DNA of 43,441 bases. Origin: a virus. This document shows positions 37,629 through 43,441 of the stretch, in pieces (within the stretch, counting starts at the first letter, position 1; each line of letters opens with the position of its first letter). The DNA lies in the IMG/VR virus record IMGVR_UViG_3300005467_000019, positions 1 through 43,441 of that record. One strand, given 5' to 3'. The position numbers and the translations under genes are program-made. The notes under the pieces were generated by a model. It was not told where the DNA came from. It searched no databases and saw only the letters and a list, made by a program, of their open reading frames with translations.

Positions 37629-38804
37629 ATGAAGCTCTATCCACACCAGGAAAAGGCCGTTGAGGAGCTTGGGAACGGCAAAATCCTTTGGGGTGGAGTC
37701 GGCTCAGGCAAGTCACTAACCGCGGCGGCATACTACATACGGAAGGAAGCCCCTCGTGACGTCTATGTCATCACAACAGCGAAAAAACGTGACTCACTTG
37801 ACTGGGTTAATGAATTCGCTCGATTTGGAGTTGACGGAGTGGCAGCGCCAGGTGCTGGGCGACTCGTTGTCGACTCCTGGAACAACATCCACAAGTACCA
37901 GAAAACCTACGGTGCGTTCTTTATCTTTGACGAACAAAGGATCGTCGGGGCGGGTGCGTGGGTTAAGGCCTTCCTACACATTGCTCGACGAAACCACTGG
38001 ATCATGCTATCCGCTACGCCTGGAGACACGTGGCTGGACTACATACCGGTGTTCGTCGCTAACGGATATTACTCGAATCGCACTGAGTTCAAGCGCGAGC
38101 ACGTGGTCTACAATACCTTCACCAAGTTTCCCAAGGTGGATCGATACATCGGAGTAGGCCGTCTGGTCGCCCTGAGAAACCATCTCTTGGTGGAGATGCC
38201 GTACTTACGCAGCACTATCCGTAAAACATACCATGAGATGATCTCGCATGATCCTGCGATGCTGGAAAGGGTGACCAAGGACCGATGGAACGTGTTCAAG
38301 GAAAAGCCCCTGTTGGATGTCGCAGAACTCTTCTCGGTGACACGGAAAGTTGTCAACTCCGACGCCTCCCGTATCGAGAAGGTCCGGGAATTGATGCAGA
38401 AACATCCACGGCTGATTGTCTTCTACAATTTCGACTACGAGCTGGAAAACCTGAGATCGCTTGCCAGTTCGATAACGCTTGCCGAATGGAACGGACATAG
38501 ACATCAACCCATTCCGGAGACCGACTCCTGGGTCTATCTAGTTCAGTACACGGCGGGTGCGGAGGGATGGAACTGCATCGAAACTGACGCGGTTTGCTTC
38601 TTCAGTCTGAACTATTCGTACAAGATTTGGGAGCAAGCCTACGGACGAATCGACCGCATCAACACCCCCTTCCACGTCTTGCATTATTACGTGCTGATGT
38701 CAAATTCGTGGATAGATTCTGCCATTTTTAAATCGCTTTCTGAAAAGAGGTCTTTCAACGAGCGTGATTTCATGAAAGGGGCCAAAGGAGTAAAGAAGGA
38801 ATAG
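37629..38804 (+). CDS. SF2 DNA helicase
   Basis: A 391-residue SNF2/DEAD-type helicase or translocase. Motif Q-like start ([12 protein letters not shown]), motif I GGVGSGKS (about 23-30), motif Ia TTAKKR, motif II FIFDEQR (DEQR variant of DExH), motif III LSATPGD, motif V-like [13 protein letters not shown] and motif [14 protein letters not shown] are all visible. The protein is short, with few extra domains. It probably remodels or unwinds DNA during replication or recombination. CTGAGGAG precedes the ATG. The gene is more AT-rich than the replicase. Confidence 0.88.
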   Translation: MKLYPHQEKAVEELGNGKILWGGVGSGKSLTAAAYYIRKEAPRDVYVITTAKKRDSLDWVNEFARFGVDGVAAPGAGRLVVDSWNNIHKYQKTYGAFFIFDEQRIVGAGAWVKAFLHIARRNHWIMLSATPGDTWLDYIPVFVANGYYSNRTEFKREHVVYNTFTKFPKVDRYIGVGRLVALRNHLLVEMPYLRSTIRKTYHEMISHDPAMLERVTKDRWNVFKEKPLLDVAELFSVTRKVVNSDASRIEKVRELMQKHPRLIVFYNFDYELENLRSLASSITLAEWNGHRHQPIPETDSWVYLVQYTAGAEGWNCIETDAVCFFSLNYSYKIWEQAYGRIDRINTPFHVLHYYVLMSNSWIDSAIFKSLSEKRSFNERDFMKGAKGVKKE

Positions 38805-39029
38805 CTGGTTAAACTGGGGAAAGCCGGGCCTGGTAGGATGCAGTATTACAGACCGGGGCAAAACGGGCACGTTTTAGGCTGTTTTGGAGAGTCAATCTGC
38901 CAAATCTGCCAAATTTCTATTAAAAACTTTTTCATCGCGCGAACTTAGTATAGGGTATAGACCCTATATTAACTTTAGCAAAATAAAAAGTTTTCGGCAA
39001 AATTTTTGACATTTGACAGAGGGCCGAAA
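38805..39029. promoter_or_regulatory. AT-rich control region, possible origin
   Basis: The region has an A/T-rich run unlike the rest of the window. It has a tandem TCTGCCAAA pair (38896-38913), an inverted pair AAAAACTTTTT (38922-38932) / AAAAAGTTTT (38985-38994), and between them a perfect palindrome TATAGGGT-ATAG-ACCCTATA (38949-38968) that looks like an operator. Two TTGACA-like words (39006, 39013) lie before the next gene. These fit a regulatory hub or a replication origin. I cannot choose from sequence alone. Confidence 0.5.
38960..38972 (+). repeat. GACCCTATATTAA repeat, copy 1
   Basis: A 13-base word, part of the palindrome in the AT-rich control region. A second exact copy lies at 39526-39538, just after the stop region of the gene between them. 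Confidence 0.6.
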
Positions 39030-39527
39030 ATGATCGAACTTTGGTCGGAAATTCCTTCCTTCGAGAACTACTCGATTAGTAACTACGGAGCCGTCCGGAA
39101 CAGCAGAGGAGATCTGCTTTCGACCGGGCGAAACCAACAAGGTGTGCTCTACGTTCAGCTATGGCGTGGGGGCAAACCTTACAACCGAGCGATCGCGCCA
39201 ATCGTCGCCAACGCATTCCTCCAAGAGCCGCCGCACCACTCCTGGGATACTCCAATCCATTTGAACGGGAACCGTGTCGATGTCTCAGTCGAGAACCTTA
39301 TGTGGAGACCCCGCTGGTTCGCAATCGACTATCACCAACAGATCCTCCTCGCAAGTCAGAACAAGGTGCGCGATGTACTAACCAGAGAGGCGGACACAAT
39401 TAAGGCCATGTGCATGCGATTCGGCCTTCTGCCGGCCAAGGTGTTCGAACAAGCTGCAGACTACACGAACGAGATCCACTCCATCTTCGGCGTCTGGCCC
39501 ACAGGACAAATGTTCGAATTTGTCTGA
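39030..39527 (+). CDS. NUMOD4-like DNA-binding protein or degenerate HNH homing endonuclease
   Basis: A 165-residue protein. Residues 1-45 match a NUMOD4 pattern (ELWSEIPSFENYSISNYGAVRNS), as at the start of many phage homing nucleases. A central stretch (PIVANAFLQEP, PIHLNGNRVDVSVENLMW) resembles HNH_3, but I see only one clear His in place of the usual catalytic pair. The C-terminus is helical (VLTREADTIKAMCMRFG). It may be a decayed homing nuclease or a regulator. ATG 39030 follows AGAGGG; the open frame from TTG 39006 lies over a TTGACA. It is flanked by exact 13-base repeats. Confidence 0.65.
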   Translation: MIELWSEIPSFENYSISNYGAVRNSRGDLLSTGRNQQGVLYVQLWRGGKPYNRAIAPIVANAFLQEPPHHSWDTPIHLNGNRVDVSVENLMWRPRWFAIDYHQQILLASQNKVRDVLTREADTIKAMCMRFGLLPAKVFEQAADYTNEIHSIFGVWPTGQMFEFV

Positions 39528-39538
39528 CCCTATATTAA
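39526..39538 (+). repeat. GACCCTATATTAA repeat, copy 2
   Basis: The exact copy of the word at 38960-38972. It overlaps the end of the NUMOD4-like gene (TGA at 39525-39527) and lies just before promoter box 7. Confidence 0.6.
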
Positions 39539-39542
39539 TACG

Positions 39543-39564
39543 CGCAGGAATCGCAGGATATAAT
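39543..39564 (+). promoter_or_regulatory. Divergent promoter 7
   Basis: CGCAGGAAT (39543-39551), the cassette upstream box, then TCGCAGGA region and TATAAT (39559-39564) at a spacing of 7 instead of 9 bases. The GAGACCC initial sequence and standard leader are absent; AGAAGGGGTGAGATC follows. It would drive the VRR-NUC, exonuclease and RNA polymerase-like genes. Confidence 0.6.
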
Positions 39565-39620
39565 AGAAGGGGTGAGATCAAGCCTTCACTGCGACTCCTT
39601 TCTTTTATGTGAGGAGCATC

Positions 39621-39923
39621 ATGAGGGAAACAGGAAAGAACGGCTACAAGACTAAGTTGAAGAAAGATCTGGAAGAGCTCTTCGAAGGCTGCATCGTTAT
39701 CATCAACGACCCCAACCTTCGTCAAGGGATTCCGGATCTTCTGATTCTCTTTGGCCGTCGATGGGCAGCCTTGGAAGTAAAGGCGAGTAGAAACTCTCCC
39801 ACTCGTCCGAACCAGCCATACTATGTGGACCTCCTCAACGAGATGTCCTACGCCGCCATCATCTACCCCGAGAACGAAGCGGAAATCCTCTATGAACTTG
39901 AATGCGCACTCCGCGATCAGTAG
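39621..39923 (+). CDS. VRR-NUC domain nuclease
   Basis: A 100-residue nuclease of the PD-(D/E)XK superfamily. The catalytic signature is visible as GIPDLLILFGRRWAALEVKAS (Asp of PD, Glu and Lys of EVK), followed by PNQPYYVDLLNEMSYAAIIYPE where the family usually has the Q-rich helix. Such proteins cut branched DNA such as Holliday junctions and are common in phage replication regions. Start ATG 39621 is 6 bases after GAGGAG; a GTG at 39609 is in frame but before the ribosome site. Confidence 0.85.
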   Translation: MRETGKNGYKTKLKKDLEELFEGCIVIINDPNLRQGIPDLLILFGRRWAALEVKASRNSPTRPNQPYYVDLLNEMSYAAIIYPENEAEILYELECALRDQ

Positions 39924-39930
39924 GAGCCTT

Positions 39931-40464
39931 ATGGGCACCCACGCATTCCTCAGCCCAAGCAGCCCCGCCTGGGTCAACTACGATGAGGACAAGCTCGATC
40001 GGGTGTTCTTCGCTGCCCTGGCAGCCCAACGTGGAACCGACCTCCACGACCTAGCTCACCGCTGCATCAAGCTGCGTGTGAAGCTCCCGGAGACCCCAAC
40101 CACCCTGAACCTCTACGTGAACGACGCCATCGGTTTTCAGATGACGCCGGAACAGTTGTTGTACTACTCAGACAACTGCTACGGCCACGCCGACTGTGTC
40201 GGTTTCCGAAAGAACACGCTTAGGATTCACGATCTGAAGACCGGCGTGAACGAGGCGCCTTTCAAGCAACTCGAGATCTACACGGCCTTGTTCTGTCTGG
40301 AGTACAAGTACAAGCCGAGCGAGATCAAGATCGAACTTCGAATCTACCAGAATGATGGCGTGAAGGTTCTGAACCCCGACCCTGACGACATCTTCCACAT
40401 CATGGACCGGATTCGAACCTTCGACAAGCGGATCACGGAGAACCGAATGGAGGCACTGTCTTGA
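39931..40464 (+). CDS. RecB/Cas4-like exonuclease
   Basis: A 177-residue PD-(D/E)XK nuclease. RGTDLHDLAHRCI (candidate motif with His), GHADCVGF (Asp), LRIHDLKTG (Asp and Lys of DLK) and QLEIYTALFC (Q helix) follow the RecB order. It would process DNA ends in replication or recombination. Cysteines are present (CIKL, CYGHADC, FCLEY) but not in the Cas4 iron-sulphur arrangement I would expect, so the name Cas4 is only by family resemblance. TAGGAG precedes the ATG, and the stop overlaps the polymerase start (TTGA). Confidence 0.75.
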   Translation: MGTHAFLSPSSPAWVNYDEDKLDRVFFAALAAQRGTDLHDLAHRCIKLRVKLPETPTTLNLYVNDAIGFQMTPEQLLYYSDNCYGHADCVGFRKNTLRIHDLKTGVNEAPFKQLEIYTALFCLEYKYKPSEIKIELRIYQNDGVKVLNPDPDDIFHIMDRIRTFDKRITENRMEALS

Positions 40465-43139
40465 TCATCACCGAGGAAGAATACCTCGCTCACTACGGAA
40501 TTCTTCGTCGGTCGGGCAGGTACCCATGGGGCTCTGGTGGCCCAGAAACGAACAGTGGTCCTCACTCATTCCTCGGCATGGTCGACGGGATGAAGAAGGC
40601 AGGTCTCAGTGAAAAGGAAATTGCTGACGGCCTTGGTATCACTACTACTCAACTTCGTGCCGCCAAGTCCATCGCCAAGGCTGAGCAGAAGCAGGCTGAC
40701 ATCTCTCGCGCCCAGCGTCTCAAGGACGAGGGAAACTCAAACATCGCCATCGGCAAAGAAATGGGGATCAACGAGTCCTCGGTTCGAGCTCTGCTGGCCC
40801 CTGGCGAGAAAATCAAGGCCGATGTTCTAGCCTCCACTGCGAACATGCTCAAAGAGCAGGTGGCGGAGAAGAAGTACGTAGATGTGGGTGCTGGTGTCGA
40901 TCAGCATCTCGGTGTCAGCTCAACGAAGCTCAGCACCGCGGTAGCCCGACTTCGCGAAGAAGGTTACACCCTCCACTACGTCAAGGTTGAGCAGCTGGGT
41001 ACTGGCCAGCAAACGAGCATGAAAGTTCTCGCCGCCCCAGGCACGTCGTACGGAGAGGTCTTTCGCAACCGCGCAGAGATCAAGCTGCCCACCTCGTTCT
41101 CCAACGATGGAGGTCATACCTATCTGGGCCTCGAGCCTCCGCTTGCAATCCACCCGAAGCGAGTTGGCGTTCGTTACGCCGAAGACGGTGGCGCTGACGC
41201 AGACGGCGTGATCTATGTTCGGCCTGGCGTCAAGGATGTATCCCTGGACGGGTCGCGCTACGCTCAGGTTCGCATCCAGGTAGGCAAGGATCACTACCTC
41301 AAGGGCATGGCGATGTACAAGGATGACCTCCCTGAGGGTGTCGACCTTGTATTCAACACGAACAAGAGCAACACAGGCAACAAGCTTGACGCAATGAAGA
41401 AGCTGAAGACCGACAAAGATGGAAACGTCGACACAGATAACCCGTTTGGCGCAGTCATCGATCGTCAGGTCATCAAGGTGGACAAGAAGGGTGGCAAGAA
41501 AGTCACCTCTGTAATGAACATCGTCAACGAAGAAGGTTCTTGGGAGAAGTGGTCCAAGAGTCTGTCTTCGCAGATGCTGTCCAAGCAGAGCCCCGCCTTG
41601 GCCAAGGGCCAGCTTGACATGACGTTCGAGCGAAAGAAGCGCGAATTCGACGACATTATGGCGTTGACTAACCCTGCGGTCAAGAAGCGTTTGCTTGATT
41701 CGTTCGCAGACGACGTCGACTCCTCGGCTGTGCATCTCAAGGCTGCCGCCCTGCCTAGGCAAGGGTCGCATGTCATTCTCCCCATCAATTCGATGAAAGA
41801 GAATGAGATCTATGCCCCTAACTACAGGAATGGTGAACGAGTCGCCCTGATTCGTTACCCCCATGGTGGGATCTTCGAGATCCCTGAGCTGACTGTAAAC
41901 AACAACCACCCTGAAGCGAAGAAGCTTCTAGGTAATGCCAAGGATGCAGTCGGCATCAACCATAAGGTGGCGCAGAAGCTGTCTGGTGCAGACTTCGACG
42001 GCGACACTGTTCTTGTGATTCCGAACAACAACAAGCGAGTCAAGTCATCGCCGGCACTGGAAGGTCTTAAGGACTTCGATCCAGTGCGCACATACAAGTT
42101 GCCGGATGACAGCCCCATCGCCAGGATGACTCCTAGGCAGAAGGCTATCGAGATGGGTGTTGTGTCTAACCTCATCACCGACATGACCATCAAGGGAGCA
42201 AACACGTCCGAGCTTGCTCGAGCAGTTCGGCACTCCATGGTCGTGATCGATGCTGAGAAGCATGGCCTCAACTACAAGCAGTCCGCCTTGGACAACGGCA
42301 TCGCGCAACTCAAGGCTAAGTATCAAGGCAGTGCCACTTCTGGCGCAGCAACCCTAATCTCTAGGGCATCCGCTGATGTGCGGGTTCCTGATAGGAAAGA
42401 AAGGTCTGCCGCTAAAGGTGGTTCTGTAGACAAGGCCACTGGCAAGAAGGTGTTCGAGCCCACCGGAGAAACCTTTGTCAACATTGATGGCAAGATAGTC
42501 AAGAAGACTGTCAAGTCTAAGCGTTTGGCAGAGACCGACGATGCAAGTACCCTCTCTTCTGGTACCCCCATAGAGAAGGTCTATGCTGACCACTCGAACA
42601 AACTGAAGGACCTAGCCAACCAGGCAAGGAAGGCAGCAGTACATACTAAGCCTACCCAACGGTCTTCTTCAGCAGCCACCACGTACCACAAAGAAGTGGC
42701 CTCCCTAGACGCTAAGTTGAAAGTTGCTTTGGCAAACGCGCCTTTGGAAAGACACGCCCAGGTCATAGCAAACGGCATTGTCTCCCAGAAACGCGCAGCC
42801 AACCCCGATCTCGAGCCTGCTGATGTGAAGAAGCTGAAATCACAAGCTTTGAACGCAGCCCGTGCAAGAACAGGCGCCAAGAAACAAAGAATCGAGATCA
42901 CAGACAACGAATGGGCCGCTATCCAGGCAGGCGCCATCAGTCCTAGTAAGTTGGATCGCATCCTGAGTAATGCAGATCTGGATGTGGTCAAACAAAGGGC
43001 AACACCAAAGACTGAGGTCTTGATGACATCGGCAAAGACACAAAGAGCCTTGGCTATGGCCAATTCTGGCTACACCCAGGCCGAAATCGCTGATGCTCTA
43101 GGTGTCTCCTTGACTACTCTTAAGCGGGCCATAGGCTGA
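40461..43139 (+). CDS. Double-psi beta-barrel RNA polymerase-like protein with HTH motifs
   Basis: An 892-residue protein. Residues 511-515 read DFDGD within GADFDGDTVLVIP, the metal-binding signature of multisubunit and YonO/QDE-1-type RNA polymerases (DxDxD). Before it are GERVALIRYPHGGIFEIPEL (second barrel, about 465-485) and ALPRQGSHVILP. A first-barrel candidate is YLKGMAMYKDDLPEGVDLVF (about 279-299, with Lys281 and Lys288). After it, about 559-613, a bridge-like helix region (EMGVVSNLITDMTIKGAN, SMVVIDAEKHGLNYKQS). HTH motifs lie at about 47-70, 85-113 and 863-892. Residues 11-26 (HYGILRRSGRYPWGSG) resemble a virion-protein motif. The start is TTG 40461 with GGAGG seven bases before it. 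It is probably a phage RNA polymerase; template and promoter are not known. Confidence 0.82.
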   Translation: MIITEEEYLAHYGILRRSGRYPWGSGGPETNSGPHSFLGMVDGMKKAGLSEKEIADGLGITTTQLRAAKSIAKAEQKQADISRAQRLKDEGNSNIAIGKEMGINESSVRALLAPGEKIKADVLASTANMLKEQVAEKKYVDVGAGVDQHLGVSSTKLSTAVARLREEGYTLHYVKVEQLGTGQQTSMKVLAAPGTSYGEVFRNRAEIKLPTSFSNDGGHTYLGLEPPLAIHPKRVGVRYAEDGGADADGVIYVRPGVKDVSLDGSRYAQVRIQVGKDHYLKGMAMYKDDLPEGVDLVFNTNKSNTGNKLDAMKKLKTDKDGNVDTDNPFGAVIDRQVIKVDKKGGKKVTSVMNIVNEEGSWEKWSKSLSSQMLSKQSPALAKGQLDMTFERKKREFDDIMALTNPAVKKRLLDSFADDVDSSAVHLKAAALPRQGSHVILPINSMKENEIYAPNYRNGERVALIRYPHGGIFEIPELTVNNNHPEAKKLLGNAKDAVGINHKVAQKLSGADFDGDTVLVIPNNNKRVKSSPALEGLKDFDPVRTYKLPDDSPIARMTPRQKAIEMGVVSNLITDMTIKGANTSELARAVRHSMVVIDAEKHGLNYKQSALDNGIAQLKAKYQGSATSGAATLISRASADVRVPDRKERSAAKGGSVDKATGKKVFEPTGETFVNIDGKIVKKTVKSKRLAETDDASTLSSGTPIEKVYADHSNKLKDLANQARKAAVHTKPTQRSSSAATTYHKEVASLDAKLKVALANAPLERHAQVIANGIVSQKRAANPDLEPADVKKLKSQALNAARARTGAKKQRIEITDNEWAAIQAGAISPSKLDRILSNADLDVVKQRATPKTEVLMTSAKTQRALAMANSGYTQAEIADALGVSLTTLKRAIG

Positions 43140-43150
43140 AAGGAGGGCAC

Positions 43151-43402
43151 ATGAAGGAACACATGCTGTCTACTATCGACAATCCATTCAATCCGTTCAC
43201 TGAATGGGATGCATGGTTTCAGTTTGATGAGAGCCAGGGCTACAAATCAACCGCCCTCCTCGACAGAGTGGCCAAGACTTCTTACGAACTCTCTGATGCC
43301 GATCAGAGTCTTGCGATCGAAGAAGCGATTGATGAGATTGTTCGTGAGAACGTGAACGGAATGTACATCAAGATAGCAGAAGACGAAGACGCAATCAGGT
43401 AG
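43151..43402 (+). CDS. Conserved small phage protein
   Basis: An 83-residue protein of a small phage family of unknown role: STIDNPFNPFTEWDAWFQFD, then STALLDRVAKTSYELSDADQ, then LAIEEAIDEIVRENVNGMYIKI. It is acidic and helical. AAAGGAGG precedes the ATG and it is the last gene of the window, directly after the polymerase, so it is probably co-transcribed. It might be an accessory factor of the polymerase; this is guesswork from position. Confidence 0.65.
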   Translation: MKEHMLSTIDNPFNPFTEWDAWFQFDESQGYKSTALLDRVAKTSYELSDADQSLAIEEAIDEIVRENVNGMYIKIAEDEDAIR

Positions 43403-43407
43403 GGGGA

Positions 43408-43433
43408 GGGGGGTCTCGCAAAATTGACCCCCC
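43408..43433 (+). terminator. Strong terminal hairpin
   Basis: GGGGGGTC (43408-43415) pairs with GACCCCCC (43426-43433), loop TCGCAAAATT, then TTCTGCAT to the window end. It is a likely end-of-genome transcription stop or part of the end structure. The T-run is weak. Confidence 0.65.
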
Positions 43434-43441
43434 TTCTGCAT

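Noticed and set aside
39931-40464. CRISPR Cas4 protein
   Set aside because: The iron-sulphur cysteine pattern is not evident and no other cas genes or arrays are present; RecB-like exonuclease is safer.
1-43441. Lysogeny module
   Set aside because: No integrase, excisionase, repressor-like short HTH gene, attachment site or divergent promoter pair was found; the HTH motifs seen are within the polymerase-like protein.

Overview
This window looks like the complete, or nearly complete, genome of a strictly lytic, long-tailed (siphovirus-type) double-stranded DNA phage. A high-GC actinobacterial host is likely. The evidence is a full packaging, head, tail and lysis set followed by a replication set. 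All 58 genes I can support lie on the plus strand, with short gaps and many ATGA, GTGA or TAATG overlaps. The GC content is high by eye (not computed). The tail hub resembles the ReqiPepy6 Gp37 family and one holin resembles the r1t family. I see no integrase, excisionase, repressor or partition gene. I also see no mycolate esterase (LysB), which weakly argues against a mycolic-acid host.

Layout. (1) 83-3879: small terminase candidate, HNH nuclease, endolysin, a probable head-tail adaptor, a collagen-like tail fibre, a protein with the H-x-G-x-x-G-M-R-W-G motif and a small beta-rich protein. (2) 3899-14183: large terminase, portal, a prohead protease fused to the major capsid protein, head completion proteins, three tail-tube paralogues, a tail chaperone, a tail fibre and an HK97 gp10-like protein. 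(3) 14180-22320: tape measure, distal tail protein, tail hub, minor tail proteins and two holin-type membrane proteins. (4) 22321-29161: small, mostly membrane-anchored proteins of unknown function, including two DUF6353-like paralogues, separated by terminators and repeated promoter-leader cassettes. (5) 29179-35300: a 1251-residue replicase that joins helicase, primase, exonuclease and family B polymerase signatures, followed by small genes including a probable single-strand DNA-binding protein. (6) 35301-37311: non-coding RNA-like elements, a tRNA-like fragment and a few hypothetical genes. (7) 37312-43402: SF2 helicase, a NUMOD4-like protein in an AT-rich control region, a VRR-NUC nuclease, a RecB/Cas4-like nuclease and an 892-residue protein with the catalytic signature of a double-psi beta-barrel RNA polymerase.

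The most interesting system is the combination of this RNA polymerase-like protein (40461-43139) with repeated promoter cassettes (six clear copies). The cassettes share an upstream box, TATAAT, a conserved GAGACCC initial sequence and a Shine-Dalgarno leader, but have no recognisable -35 hexamer. The polymerase carries helix-turn-helix motifs at both ends. Its N-terminus has a H-Y-G...R-Y-P-W-G-S-G motif that I associate with phage virion proteins, so it may be packaged and injected. That link is inference; the catalytic motif and the repeats are visible in the sequence. Other standouts are the replicase fusion, a repeated RNA hairpin with a compensatory base-pair change (35303-35341 and 35739-35777), and a 116-nt structured non-coding element at 23294-23409.
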